Of a stretch of 64,000 nt of DNA, positions 43,380 through 54,286 are shown piece after piece. Origin of the DNA: Ruminococcus flavefaciens AE3010 (GTDB lineage: Bacteria > Bacillota > Clostridia > Oscillospirales > Ruminococcaceae); NCBI RefSeq assembly GCF_000526795.1, contig NZ_JAGT01000001.1, positions 2,206,001 through 2,270,000 of the forward strand. Direction: 5' to 3'. The position numbers and the translations under genes are program-made. The stretch's first letter is position 1. Every line of letters starts with the position of its first letter. The notes under the pieces are model-generated. The model did not search any database and had not been told where the DNA came from. It saw only the letters and a program-made list of their open reading frames with translations.

Positions 43380-44288
43380 ATGCCTAACATGAGAGAGATC
43401 CGCGAAAGGATCGCAAGTATCCAGCAGATACTGAAAATTACCAATGCTATGTACCTCATGTCCTCGTCCAAGCTGAAAAAGGCAAGGAAGTCACTTGAAT
43501 GTACAGAGCCCTACTTCTACAAGCTCCAGTCCACTATCGAAAGCGTGCTGGAGCACACTCCACACACCCGTCAGCTCTACTTCGACAGACGTAAGGATAT
43601 CCCCGAGGATAAGCGTAAAAAGGGCTATATCGTCATTACAGGCGACAAAGGACTGTGCGGAAGCTACAATCACAACATAATGAAATATACCGACCGGAAG
43701 CTTGATGAAGCTGCCGATCTGGACAACTGCTACCTCTTCGTTATGGGACAGGTGGGCAGAATGTACTACCAGAGACGTATCAACAGCGGCAAAAAAGCTT
43801 CCGTTGACGGCGAATTTCTCTATACTACCCAGAACCCCACGCTCTACAGAGCCAAGGAGGTCGCCGAGATAGTTCTTGAAAAGTTCGAGAACCGCGAGCT
43901 TGACGAGGTATACCTCATCTACACGGACATGATAAACTCCAATTTACAGGAGCCGAGAACTCTCCGCCTGCTGCCCTTTGAGCGTAAGCACTTCGGTAAG
44001 GCGGCTGACGGCACCATGAAGAAGCTTCCGAAGGCTTCATTCATGCCCTCTCCCGAGGAGGTTATGAACTACCTTATACCTCAGTACGCAAAGGGTATCA
44101 TCTACGGCGCTATGGTGGAGGCGTTCTGCTGTGAGCAGCAATCCCGTATGACCGCCATGGACGCGGCTACCACCAGCGCAAAGGACATGATAAAGGACCT
44201 GTCCCTGCTCTACAACCGCGCAAGACAGGCTGCTATCACTCAGGAGATAACAGAGGTCTGCGGCGGAGCACAGTCTCTCGTTGAATGA
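43380..44288 (+). CDS. atpG: F0F1 ATP synthase subunit gamma
   Basis: The 302-residue protein starts MPNMREIRERIASIQQILKITNAM (parts at 1-24) and ends with MTAMDAATTSAKDMIKDLSLLYNRARQAAITQEITEV, the rotor coiled-coil ends typical of gamma. The Rossmann-like middle domain reads KGYIVITGDKGLCGSYNHNIMK. Length is normal (280-310). It is the central rotor shaft. Start chosen at ATG 43380 with AAGGCGGTGA upstream. It is followed by a 256-base repeat-rich gap before atpD. Confidence 0.96.
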   Translation: MPNMREIRERIASIQQILKITNAMYLMSSSKLKKARKSLECTEPYFYKLQSTIESVLEHTPHTRQLYFDRRKDIPEDKRKKGYIVITGDKGLCGSYNHNIMKYTDRKLDEAADLDNCYLFVMGQVGRMYYQRRINSGKKASVDGEFLYTTQNPTLYRAKEVAEIVLEKFENRELDEVYLIYTDMINSNLQEPRTLRLLPFERKHFGKAADGTMKKLPKASFMPSPEEVMNYLIPQYAKGIIYGAMVEAFCCEQQSRMTAMDAATTSAKDMIKDLSLLYNRARQAAITQEITEVCGGAQSLVE

Positions 44289-45936
<1,648 letters not shown>

Positions 45937-45954
45937 AAAGGGGGCGGCTGAACT

Positions 45955-46365
45955 ATGGCTAAGACCTTTCACCTTGAGATAATCGCCACAGACCGTGTGT
46001 TTTTCAGCGGCGAGGCAGAGCATCTTGTTATAACCGCTATAGACGGACTTCTGGGTATAATGGCAGGACATGAGCCTCTGGTCACATCGCTCCCCACAGG
46101 CGAGCTGAAATACCTTGTGGACGGCGAATGGAAATACGCCGCTATATCCGAGGGCTTCATACAGGTAATGCCCGATTCGTCCATTATCCTTGCGGAAACC
46201 TGTGAGCTTCCCGAGGAAATAGACATCAAGCGCGCTCAGGAAGCCCGTGAGCGTGCCGAGGAGCGCCTCAGACAGAAGCAGAGCATCAAAGAGTATTATG
46301 AGACTCAGGCTGCCCTGAACCGCGCTATGAACCGTCTGAAAATATCACAGAAACACTTTAAGTAA
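45955..46365 (+). CDS. atpC: F0F1 ATP synthase subunit epsilon
   Basis: The 136-residue protein has the N-terminal beta-sandwich (FHLEIIATDRVFFSGEAEHLVITAIDGLLGIMAGHEPLVTSL, described in parts) and a C-terminal helical hairpin ending NRAMNRLKISQKHFK. Length is normal (130-140). It is a rotor subunit that regulates ATPase activity. It is the last gene of the operon and is closed by an intrinsic terminator two bases after the stop. Confidence 0.95.
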   Translation: MAKTFHLEIIATDRVFFSGEAEHLVITAIDGLLGIMAGHEPLVTSLPTGELKYLVDGEWKYAAISEGFIQVMPDSSIILAETCELPEEIDIKRAQEARERAEERLRQKQSIKEYYETQAALNRAMNRLKISQKHFK

Positions 46366-46366
46366 T

Positions 46367-46395
46367 AAAAAGCACTCCGAAAGGAGTGCTTTTTT
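46367..46395 (+). terminator. terminator of the atp operon
   Basis: AGCACTCC-GAAA-GGAGTGCT perfect 8-bp stem with a GNRA tetraloop, preceded by AAAA and followed by TTTTTT. Confidence 0.93.
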
Positions 46396-46660
46396 AGTGA
46401 GTAGAGAGTAGAAAGTAGTGTAGGGGACGGCGTCCTCGACGTCCCGCAAATTACGCAATAAATACCATGAATCCATGTAGGGAACGCCGCCCCTACAGCG
46501 CAGTATTCTCAATTCTACATTCTCAATTCTCAATTCACGGACTGCCAAAGGCAGCCCCTACACGCCGTCATTTGAAATATTATAGGAATTTGCGGGCGAA
46601 CACTGTGCGCCCCTACAAGCTAACGGCTAACGGCTAATGGCTAAAGGCTATTTTGTTCAT
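46396..46660. repeat. composite of three dispersed repeat families
   Basis: From left to right: GTAGGGGACGGCGTCCTCGACG (GGCGTCC/GGACGCC core), a GTAGGGAACGCCGCCCCTACA unit, an ATTCTCAATTCTACATTCTC block (about 46504-46535), GCAGCCCCTACA, and a TGTGCGCCCCTACAAGCTAACGG unit with four TAACGGCTAA repeats. No open frame of interest; the secD promoter starts beyond. Confidence 0.72.
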
Positions 46661-46726
46661 AGTTCCAAATTTTGGCGGGTGTAATTGTGCATATTTTTGA
46701 ATTGGGAATATTTTCAGCTCATATGC

Positions 46727-46755
46727 TTGACTTTTTTATAAAAATATAGTACAAT
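46727..46755 (+). promoter_or_regulatory. promoter of secD-secF
   Basis: TTGACT (46727-46732) and TACAAT (46750-46755), 17-base spacer, about 95 bases before the start of secD. Confidence 0.75.
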
Positions 46756-46850
46756 AATTGTAATTGTCAAAGAGACAGGAAATATGAGCTCAGGGCTTAT
46801 CTGCGCACTGGCAGACCCGTAAATAAAGCTCAAAAATAGGAGGCATGACT

Positions 46851-48263
46851 GTGAAAAAGACAGGCAAAAAAACTTTCTTCATCGTCGTTGCTTTTATCGC
46901 GCTGTTCGCCGTTATTTCGGTACTTGGTATCGACAAGCTCTACGGCGATAACAGGACTACCTACGTCAAGGGCGTTGACGATATCCGCCTTGGTATCGAT
47001 ATCAAGGGCGGCGTTGACGTTACATTCGGTCCCGCAGGTGAATTCGATGCAAACGAAGACCAGCTGGATTCCGCTACGGAGGTAATCAAGACAAGACTTT
47101 CGTCACTGGGTATCACCGATAACGAGGTCTACAGCGATACAAAGAGCGACAGAATTATCGTCCGCTTCCCTTGGAAAGTCGGCGAGACAAACTTCGACCC
47201 CGAATCTGCTGTTAAGGAACTCGGCGAAATGGCTGAGCTCACATTCCGTAAGGGCACAGATACTACTACTGATGCAGACGGCAATGAAGTACCAAGCGGC
47301 GAGATCGTTCTCGTAGGCGACGATATCGCTTCTGCAAGAAGTGCTTATATCCCTACGGACGACGGAAAAGATTATGAATATGTAGTAAGCCTTGAACTCA
47401 ACTCCTCAGGTAAGGATAAGTTCGCCGAGGCTACAGGCGAGCTCATGGGCTCAAGCACACCGATCTCCATCTGGATGGACAACACTCTGATCTCTGCTCC
47501 TACTGTAAACAGCACTATCACAGACGGTAAGGCTCAGATCACAGGAAGCTTCGACGCTGATTCTTCCAAGAAGCTTGCAGACCAGATCAACTCAGGTGCT
47601 CTCCCCTTCAAAATGGAGACAAAGAGCTTCAGAACAATTTCTCCTACAATGGGTGAAGGCTCACTGGACGCTATTCTCCTTGCAGCTCTCATCGCATTCA
47701 TCGGAATAGCTGTATATATGGTATTCCTTTACAGACTCCCCGGCTTTGTGGCTGTTATCGCCCTCTGCGGACAGGTAGCAGGCTCTATCGCAGCTATCAC
47801 AGGCTGGTTCGGATTCATGAACGGCTCAACTCTTACTATCCCCGGTATCGCAGGTATCATACTTGCTGTAGGTATGGGCGTTGACGCCAACATCATCACA
47901 GGTGAGCGTATCAAGGAAGAGCTCAGAACAGGAAAGTCTCTGGACGCTGCTATCAAGATAGCTTACAAGAGAGCATTCTCAGCTATCCTCGACGGTAACA
48001 TCACAAACGTTATCATCGCAGTTATCCTCATGGGCGCTTTCGGTGTTCCCGACAGCTTCTTCTCAAAGATACTCAACAAGACTATTTTCTTCGCATTCGG
48101 CGCTACTGCTGAGGGCGTTGTTTACTCCTTCGGATTTACCCTGCTCGCAGGCGTTATCTGCAACTTTATCTTCGGAGTATTTGCTTCAAGACTTATGGTA
48201 ACATCACTCTCCAAGTTCAAGTGCTTCAAAAACAGAAAGCTTTACGGAGGTGATACGAAATGA
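46851..48263 (+). CDS. secD: protein translocase subunit SecD
   Basis: The GTG at 46851 is preferred because AGGAGG lies seven bases before it; the ATG at 46845 would leave only one base to the ribosome site. The 470-residue protein has an N-terminal membrane segment (about 7-25) and the P1 domain (LGIDIKGGVDVTFGP, DNEVYSDTKSDRIIVRFP, WMDNTLISAPTV). Five more membrane segments follow, with GVDANIITGERIKEEL in the conserved D4 loop. It drives the late steps of Sec-dependent export with the proton motive force. It overlaps secF by four bases. Confidence 0.96.
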   Translation: MKKTGKKTFFIVVAFIALFAVISVLGIDKLYGDNRTTYVKGVDDIRLGIDIKGGVDVTFGPAGEFDANEDQLDSATEVIKTRLSSLGITDNEVYSDTKSDRIIVRFPWKVGETNFDPESAVKELGEMAELTFRKGTDTTTDADGNEVPSGEIVLVGDDIASARSAYIPTDDGKDYEYVVSLELNSSGKDKFAEATGELMGSSTPISIWMDNTLISAPTVNSTITDGKAQITGSFDADSSKKLADQINSGALPFKMETKSFRTISPTMGEGSLDAILLAALIAFIGIAVYMVFLYRLPGFVAVIALCGQVAGSIAAITGWFGFMNGSTLTIPGIAGIILAVGMGVDANIITGERIKEELRTGKSLDAAIKIAYKRAFSAILDGNITNVIIAVILMGAFGVPDSFFSKILNKTIFFAFGATAEGVVYSFGFTLLAGVICNFIFGVFASRLMVTSLSKFKCFKNRKLYGGDTK

Positions 48264-49231
48264 GCAAAAAGAAAACTCAGGAGGAAGTCGTATTAACTCC
48301 CAAGAAGGTATATAACTTCTGTTCAAAGAAAAAGCTCATACTCGGCGTTGTTATCGCTGTTCTGGTCGTATTCATCGCAGGAGCTGTAATAAGAGGCATT
48401 CACCTCGCTATCGAATTCAAGGGCGGTACTCTTATCACCTACACATATCAGGGAGAGATCAACACAAACGATGTTGCTTCTGCCGTAAAGGATATCGTAG
48501 GCTCAACTGTTACAGTAAGAACAGGTGAAAGCCTGGATTCGGGCGGAAAGCAGATCACTATCTCGTTTACCTCTGATCAGGGACTTACTGTTGACAGACA
48601 GACAGAGCTCACTACAGCTCTCAGAGAAAAGTTTGCTGAAAACGACCTTGAGATATACGATTCAAACGACGTTAATCCTGCATCGGGACGTGAGTTCCTG
48701 CTCAAGTGTCTCATCGCTGTTATATTCGCAGCTTTCGTCGTTATCATCTATATCGCTATCAGATTCAAGAATATCGGCGGCTGGTCCGCAGGTGTGTGCT
48801 CTATCTTCGCACTCTGCCTCGACCTCCTCGTTGCGTTTACAGCTACAGTAGTATGCAAATTCAACATCGATTCAAATATCGTTGCTGTATTCCTTACTAT
48901 CCTCGGTTACTCTATCAACAACACTATCGTTATCTACGACAGAATCAGAGAAAACCGCAAGCTCATGCCAAAGGCTTCTCTTAACGAGCTTATCAACGTA
49001 AGCTGCACACAGTCGCTTACACGTTCTATCAGAACATCTATCACAACTATCGGTACAATGTTGGTAGTAACGATCGTTGTTATGGTAACAGGCTATGATT
49101 CGCTCCTCAGCTTCTCTGTACCGCTTATGATGGGTCTCATCTCAGGTACATTCTCCTCACTCTTCGTTGCACCTGTAACATGGTCATGGTGGATGAACAA
49201 GAGAGAGGCAAAGGGCAAGAAATCAAAGTAA
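48260..49231 (+). CDS. secF: protein translocase subunit SecF
   Basis: The 323-residue protein has six hydrophobic segments. It has the SecF motif FKGGTLITYTYQGEIN after the first membrane segment and NNTIVIYDRIRENRK in the conserved D4-D5 loop; the C-terminal sequence with SIRTSITTIGTMLVV is typical. Length fits (300-330). It forms the SecDF complex with SecD. The stop is followed by an intrinsic terminator. Confidence 0.96.
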   Translation: MSKKKTQEEVVLTPKKVYNFCSKKKLILGVVIAVLVVFIAGAVIRGIHLAIEFKGGTLITYTYQGEINTNDVASAVKDIVGSTVTVRTGESLDSGGKQITISFTSDQGLTVDRQTELTTALREKFAENDLEIYDSNDVNPASGREFLLKCLIAVIFAAFVVIIYIAIRFKNIGGWSAGVCSIFALCLDLLVAFTATVVCKFNIDSNIVAVFLTILGYSINNTIVIYDRIRENRKLMPKASLNELINVSCTQSLTRSIRTSITTIGTMLVVTIVVMVTGYDSLLSFSVPLMMGLISGTFSSLFVAPVTWSWWMNKREAKGKKSK

Positions 49232-49235
49232 TATC

Positions 49236-49268
49236 AAGGACCGTCCGAAAGGGCGGTCTTTTTTTGCA
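49236..49268 (+). terminator. terminator after secF
   Basis: AAGGACCGTCC-GAAA-GGGCGGTCTTTTTTT: a stem of about nine pairs with one G-U, a GAAA loop and a T-run. Confidence 0.9.
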
Positions 49269-49320
49269 CCTATAAGCCGTAAGGACTGACAGGGCGAATG
49301 TATAAGATATTGACAAAATC

Positions 49321-49349
49321 TTGACTTTATCCCCGTAATAATGTATAAT
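49321..49349 (+). promoter_or_regulatory. promoter of the FHA/PP2C group
   Basis: TTGACT (49321-49326) and TATAAT (49344-49349), 17-base spacer, about 30 bases before the GTG start of the FHA gene. Confidence 0.82.
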
Positions 49350-49380
49350 ATAATGCAGAATATACGAAAGGAGCGGTAAC

Positions 49381-50473
49381 GTGGCAAAGCTAAAATTCAC
49401 AGAAAAAAACGGCGAGGTTTGCATACATTGCAGATTCGTGGGCAGCGAAATGCTCAACGAAGCCGAATACAGATACTTCATCGACAACCGCATAAAGGGC
49501 TGGCTCGTACCGCACTCCACAGCAGCTGACAAGCTTGAATTCACAGGCGCAAAGGGCGTCCCCCTCATAAATGTACTGAAAGGCGGCGTTGATACAAAGA
49601 AGTATTTCCGCATAGTTTCAAATCTGCTGGATATACTTGAAGTAGCCGAGTCCGCAGGCTTCAATATGCAGAACATCGTCCTTGACCCTGATTTTGTGAC
49701 TATAGCTCCCGACAGCTGCGAGATACACCTGTTCTATCTGCCACTGTGGTACAACGAGAGCTTCAATGACGGCATCGTGAACTGCCTGCGCAAGATATCC
49801 ACCTATGCAAAATACGCAGACCAGAGCACCTACGCTCATATAGACAGCTTTATGAACTATGTCATAGACATGCGCATTTTCAGTATCCACCAGACAAAGG
49901 AGCATATCCGCGAGACCTGTCCCGAGATATTCGGTCAGTCCTACGACCACAGACAGTTCAGCAGACCCGCTTCTCAGGAGCAGCCCGTACGCACACCGAG
50001 AGTTACACCGCCTGTACAGCAGAGTGGCAGTGATACTCATCAGTTCAATATACCCAAGCCTGTAAAGGCTCCCGCAGTGCAGAAGCCCGAGCCAAAGGTG
50101 CTGCCCTCTCTCAGCGAGGAAAAACGTCAGCCCCTGCCTGAGCTCATAAAGCAGGAGCGTCCCCATGTGGAGAAGAAATATCCCACCCTTACAAGACGCG
50201 CAACGGGAATTGCCGTGAATATAGACAGACCTGTTTTTCAGGATAGGCAAGGAGCGGGACCGCGTTGACTTCTGCATCACCGAAAACAGAACCGTGAGCC
50301 GCGTACATGCAACTATATATACCCGCGACGGCTCATGCTTCATCGAGGATAACAACTCCACCAACAAAACATATATCAACGGCACTGCCGTACTCCCCGA
50401 CAGGGAGATAAAGCTGAAAAACGGCGACGTGCTCACACTTTCCAACGAGGACTTTGACTTCGTTGACGCATAA
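49381..50473 (+). pseudogene. FHA-domain protein gene broken by a frameshift
   Basis: The frame starts with GTG 49381 (AAAGGAG upstream) and runs 295 residues to a stop at 50268. It has an N-terminal alpha/beta domain of a clostridial type (DUF6382-like, about 1-170) and then a long Pro/Gln-rich linker. From about 50234 the +1 frame continues as FRIGKERDRVDFCITENRTVSRVHATI, a perfect FHA phosphopeptide-binding core, and stops at 50471-50473. Removing one T from the T5 at 50234-50238 joins the two parts exactly. So either the gene is mutated, the base is a sequencing error, or ribosomes shift here. FHA domains bind phosphothreonine, and a PP2C phosphatase gene lies 12 bases downstream. Confidence 0.85.
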
Positions 50474-50484
50474 CAGGGGAAATT

Positions 50485-51252
50485 ATGGAATATATTGCAG
50501 CCTGCGATACCGATGTAGGTATCACAAAAACTATCAATCAGGACAGCGTCTGCATCAAGACCGCAAAGACAAATACGGGCAGAGCTGCACTTATACTGGT
50601 CTGTGACGGCATGGGCGGACTCTCACGGGGAGAGCTTGCCAGCGCCGAGGTAGTGCGCAGCTTTGCGGACTGGTTCGACAGCGAGCTGCCCTTTGAGCTT
50701 CCCGAATGGGACTGGCACACCGCCGCACACAACGTTATAAGCAGACTGCGCCGCCTCAATGCGAAGCTGGTGGACTACGGCAGACATGAGTGTATGCAGC
50801 TGGGTACTACCGCTACAGGCATTATCGCCGTGGATTCTCAGTTCATGACCTTCCATGTGGGCGACACCCGCATATACAAGGTGTCGGATAAGCTGAGCCA
50901 GCTCACTGACGACCATACCTTCGTGAACCGCGAGGTAAAGCTTGGCAATATGACTCCCGAGGAAGCCCTCACCGACCCGCGCAGAAACGCTCTTGTGCAG
51001 TGTATCGGCGTTACGGACGATGTGTTCCCCGAGGTAAAGCTGGGCGACCTTGAAAGCGGCGTTAACTATATGATATGCTCCGACGGCTTCCGCCATGTGC
51101 TCACAAAAAAGGAGCTCTTTGAGGAGCTCTCGCCGCAAAAGCTCGTTACAAAGGCGGATATGCAGGAGAAGCTCCGTCAGCTCATAGAGACAGTCAAGGA
51201 CAGAGACGAGAGCGACAATATCACCGCCGCACTGTTCAGACCCGAGCTGTAA
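50485..51252 (+). CDS. PP2C-type serine/threonine phosphatase
   Basis: The 255-residue soluble protein has the PPM/PP2C motifs in order: AACDTDVG...NQDSV (metal-binding), LVCDGMGGLSRGE, GTTATGIIA, HVGDTRIYK, the late YMICSDGF and ESDNITAAL, which together hold the metal pair. Length is as usual for bacterial stand-alone PP2C (240-260). It dephosphorylates Ser/Thr-phosphorylated proteins, probably partners that bind the FHA protein next to it. A matching Ser/Thr kinase is not in the window. The stop is followed by the small membrane-protein genes. Confidence 0.93.
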   Translation: MEYIAACDTDVGITKTINQDSVCIKTAKTNTGRAALILVCDGMGGLSRGELASAEVVRSFADWFDSELPFELPEWDWHTAAHNVISRLRRLNAKLVDYGRHECMQLGTTATGIIAVDSQFMTFHVGDTRIYKVSDKLSQLTDDHTFVNREVKLGNMTPEEALTDPRRNALVQCIGVTDDVFPEVKLGDLESGVNYMICSDGFRHVLTKKELFEELSPQKLVTKADMQEKLRQLIETVKDRDESDNITAALFRPEL

Positions 51253-51267
51253 GCAAAGGAGATACCT

Positions 51268-51495
51268 ATGACTACAGGAGAGATACTTGTTATCGCAGCT
51301 GCGGCTGCGATATTCATAATAATAAACATCATAATGTGGAGCATTATCGCCAAAAAAGAGAAAAAAGCCAAGGAAAAGGCGGCTCCACAGGATAAAATGA
51401 CAGCGGTACAGCTCAGCAGCAGACCTGCCGCAGCACAGTTTGAACTGCTGGAAAACACTGTGATCGTCCACACAGAGGACGTAATAAGCGATTAA
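51268..51495 (+). CDS. small membrane protein of unknown function
   Basis: The 75-residue protein has one N-terminal membrane helix (about 5-28, ILVIAAAAAIFIIINIIMW) followed by a short basic stretch (KKEKKAKEKAAPQ) and a C-terminal soluble tail ending HTEDVISD. AAAGGAG lies upstream. No family is recognised. It is 15 bases downstream of the phosphatase in the same direction, so it is probably co-transcribed with the FHA/PP2C group. Confidence 0.68.
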   Translation: MTTGEILVIAAAAAIFIIINIIMWSIIAKKEKKAKEKAAPQDKMTAVQLSSRPAAAQFELLENTVIVHTEDVISD

Positions 51496-51564
51496 ACACG
51501 CGCCGCCACGCAGGCAGCGGTTTAATAATATATTATTTCATATGATATAGGAGGAAAATCAAAA

Positions 51565-51936
51565 ATGAAATTAGCATTCAAAATTCTGACTATCTTTTTA
51601 CTGGTAGTCAACTGCATTGCCGCTATTGTCGGCATTTTAGGAATTACAGCAGCAGGTAAGCTCACAGAAGGACAGACAGGCGCAGCAGCGGCTCTTGGCG
51701 GAGTAGCAATACTCTCAATAATCCTGTCTCTGGTACCCGTTGCTCTCAGTATCTACATGGCTGTATGCGGTCTGAAATGCAACTACAATATGTGCTTCAA
51801 GCTTTCCGCAGTTCTGATGGTACTCAATATAATATCATTCATCGCTACCGATAACAAGGGCAGCGCAGTATTCTCACTGCTTCTCTCCATAGTTTACTGC
51901 TTCCTCGCAAAGAAAATGGACGACGGAGCATATTAA
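51565..51936 (+). CDS. small polytopic membrane protein of unknown function
   Basis: The 123-residue protein has four hydrophobic stretches (about 5-27, 42-65, 66-80 and 80-115), two of them rich in small residues, a Gly/Ala-rich loop (TEGQTGAAAALGG) and a Cys pair in CGLKCNYNMC. AGGAGG lies upstream. No named family is recognised. It is followed by another membrane protein gene, and both may belong to the same envelope-related transcript as the phosphatase. Confidence 0.65.
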   Translation: MKLAFKILTIFLLVVNCIAAIVGILGITAAGKLTEGQTGAAAALGGVAILSIILSLVPVALSIYMAVCGLKCNYNMCFKLSAVLMVLNIISFIATDNKGSAVFSLLLSIVYCFLAKKMDDGAY

Positions 51937-51968
51937 TAAGGAAAACTCATACATAAGGAGGCGTATTT

Positions 51969-52619
51969 ATGACAAATGCAACAGAACTCGGCTACAATCG
52001 CAGCATAAGATCACAGGAATTCGCACATAACAGAACACTCTACAACAAAGTGCAGAAAGTCCGCTCACGTCTGATATATTTCTATATCGCGCCTCTTGCA
52101 GTTTATCTGCCCGCAGCTGTGTTTATGGGGGTACTCTCATACGTATTGACTGCGGCGCTCGACGCACTCATAATAGTACCTATTGCAGCTTATTTAGCGT
52201 GGAAGGGCTGCTACAAGTACCATGACTTCTCGCTCATAGCTCTGCTGATGATACTTATCGGCAATCAGCTGCTTCTGACCTTCCTTAGTCCATACGAGAA
52301 CAAGCTGTTCTACGATTTCAATATCTTCAGCAAGTTCTCCGTAATGCATCTGGTCATGCTGGCAATAGTCGGCACAGCAGCGGTCATAAACCTGAAAATA
52401 AACGTTTCCTACCACAAGCTTGAGGCTGCCGACGGTTTTCCGCAGTTCAACGAGCGCTTTTTCGAGCAGGAAATGGATATCAGACAGGGCAAAATAAAGG
52501 ATCCCTATCAGCAGATGATAGACGACCGCAGAAAGACTGCTTCCGACACTATGTCAGATGTAGGCAGCATACCCGCTGCAGGCGGGCATGACAGCAGCGG
52601 CAGCATGGACGAGCTGTAA
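51969..52619 (+). CDS. membrane protein of unknown function
   Basis: The 216-residue protein has a basic N-terminal soluble part (with NRTLYNKVQKVRSRL), four hydrophobic segments (about 38-60, 62-80, 88-108, 125-145), and a soluble C-terminal tail rich in charged and Gly/Ser residues (ending GGHDSSGSMDEL). It starts at ATG 51969 after AAGGAGG. I do not recognise a family. The gene is closed by a terminator before the purB promoter. Confidence 0.66.
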   Translation: MTNATELGYNRSIRSQEFAHNRTLYNKVQKVRSRLIYFYIAPLAVYLPAAVFMGVLSYVLTAALDALIIVPIAAYLAWKGCYKYHDFSLIALLMILIGNQLLLTFLSPYENKLFYDFNIFSKFSVMHLVMLAIVGTAAVINLKINVSYHKLEAADGFPQFNERFFEQEMDIRQGKIKDPYQQMIDDRRKTASDTMSDVGSIPAAGGHDSSGSMDEL

Positions 52620-52647
52620 TCTCAATGTGTAATTTATACAGAAACTA

Positions 52648-52671
52648 AGGCGGCTGAGTGCCGCCTTTTTT
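52648..52671 (+). terminator. terminator before purB
   Basis: AGGCGGC-TGAGT-GCCGCCT seven-pair stem followed by TTTTT. Confidence 0.88.
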
Positions 52672-52673
52672 CA

Positions 52674-52702
52674 TTGACACAGCAGGGATATGATGATATA
52701 AT
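52674..52702 (+). promoter_or_regulatory. promoter of purB
   Basis: TTGACA (52674-52679) and TATAAT (52697-52702), 17-base spacer, about 54 bases before the ATG. The -35 box starts at the end of the upstream terminator T-run. Confidence 0.87.
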
Positions 52703-52755
52703 TGAAATGAGGTACTGTCGAAGTACGACAATTGATATAAAAGGAGTAGATCAAC

Positions 52756-54195
52756 ATGAGCAGTAATATCAACAGCTACGAAAGCCCATTCTGCACACGT
52801 TATGCAAGCGAGGAAATGCAGTATATTTTCTCCGCGGATAAGAAGTTCACCACTTGGAGAAAGCTCTGGGTGGCACTTGCAAGAGCCGAAATGAAGCTGG
52901 GTCTCCCCGTTACAGAGGCACAGGTGAAGCAGCTCGAGGAGCATATCAACGACGTTGACTATGAAATGGCAGCAGAGCGCGAAAAAATAACACGCCACGA
53001 TGTTATGGCTCACGTTTTCACATACGGACAGGCTTGCCCCGACGCAGCAGGTATTATCCACCTTGGCGCTACATCATGCTATGTAGGCGATAATACAGAC
53101 GTTATCATCATGCGCGACGCTCTTAAAATAGTCCGCAGAAAGCTCATAAACGTCATGAACAACCTTGCAAAGTTCGCAGATGAGTACAAGAATCTCCCCT
53201 GCCTTGCTTATACACATTTACAGCCCGCACAGCTCACCACTGTGGGCAAGAGAGCTACTCTCTGGCTCAACGAGCTCCTCATGGACTTTCAGGACCTTGA
53301 ATACCGTATGTCCACACTGAAGCTCCTGGGCTCAAAGGGCACAACAGGCACACAGGCTTCATTCATGGAGCTCTTTGAGGGCGACACAGACAAGATAAAG
53401 AAGCTGGAGCAGATGATAGCAGAGGAAATGGGCTTTGACGCTGTAGTTCCCGTATCAGGTCAGACCTACTCACGTAAGGTGGACTCAAAGGTGCTGGAGC
53501 TCCTCAGCGATATCGCACAGTCCGCAAGCAAATTCTCCAACGATATGCGTATCCTCCAGTCCTTCAAGGAAATGGAAGAGCCAAGAGAGAAGAAGCAGAT
53601 CGGTTCATCTGCTATGGCATACAAGCGCAATCCTATGCGCTGCGAGAGAATAACCTCTCTTGCACGTTACGTAATGATAGACAGCCTTAACCCTGCATTC
53701 ACAGCAGGCACACAGTGGTTCGAGAGAACTCTCGACGACTCCGCAAACAAGCGTATCAGCGTGGCTGAGGCATTCCTCGGCGTTGACGCTATCCTCAACA
53801 TCATGATGAACGTTACCAACGGCATCGTGGTTTACCCTGAGATGATACGCCGCCGCGTTATGGCAGAGCTTCCTTTCATGGCAAGCGAGAACATCATGAT
53901 GGACGCTGTTAAGAAGGGCGGAAACCGTCAGGAGCTCCACGACCGTATCATGGACTACTCCATGGAGGCAGGCGCAAACGTCAAGGTCAAGGGTCTTGAC
54001 AACAACCTCTGCGAGCTCATCGAAGCCGATCCTATGTTCATGGTAACAAAGGAGGAGCTTGACGCTGTTCTCAAGCCCGAGAACTACACAGGAAGAAGCT
54101 CACAGCAGGTGGACGAGTTCCTTGCTGAGTACATCAAGCCTATTCTCGACGCCAACAAGGACATACTCGGCGAAAGCTTTGAAATGAAGAATTGA
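52756..54195 (+). CDS. purB: adenylosuccinate lyase
   Basis: The 479-residue protein has the fumarase-superfamily signature IGSSAMAYKRNPM (about 278-290), the THLQPAQ and HDVMAH motifs with catalytic His residues, and TGTQASF. Length is at the upper end for the family (430-480). It catalyses two steps in purine synthesis, the SAICAR and adenylosuccinate cleavages. It is monocistronic behind a consensus promoter. The stop is followed at once by a dispersed repeat. Confidence 0.97.
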   Translation: MSSNINSYESPFCTRYASEEMQYIFSADKKFTTWRKLWVALARAEMKLGLPVTEAQVKQLEEHINDVDYEMAAEREKITRHDVMAHVFTYGQACPDAAGIIHLGATSCYVGDNTDVIIMRDALKIVRRKLINVMNNLAKFADEYKNLPCLAYTHLQPAQLTTVGKRATLWLNELLMDFQDLEYRMSTLKLLGSKGTTGTQASFMELFEGDTDKIKKLEQMIAEEMGFDAVVPVSGQTYSRKVDSKVLELLSDIAQSASKFSNDMRILQSFKEMEEPREKKQIGSSAMAYKRNPMRCERITSLARYVMIDSLNPAFTAGTQWFERTLDDSANKRISVAEAFLGVDAILNIMMNVTNGIVVYPEMIRRRVMAELPFMASENIMMDAVKKGGNRQELHDRIMDYSMEAGANVKVKGLDNNLCELIEADPMFMVTKEELDAVLKPENYTGRSSQQVDEFLAEYIKPILDANKDILGESFEMKN

Positions 54196-54286
54196 GCGCG
54201 GAGCCCGTGCTGCCTTGCCACGTTGGCGCTCGTAAACTCGCTCACTACTATTGAAACCGTTACTCGTACATCACTTACGGCACTTA
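54196..54286. repeat. stop-codon-abutting dispersed repeat, copy 2
   Basis: Begins at the base after the purB TGA with GCGCGGAGCCCGTGCTGCC. Contains CTCGTAAACTCGCTCACT and GTACATCACTTACGGCAC. About 80 percent identical by eye to copy 1. Confidence 0.82.

Noticed and set aside
49618..50445. A 275-codon minus-strand open frame opposite the FHA gene
   Set aside because: Antisense to a conserved domain; no start signal and no recognised family.
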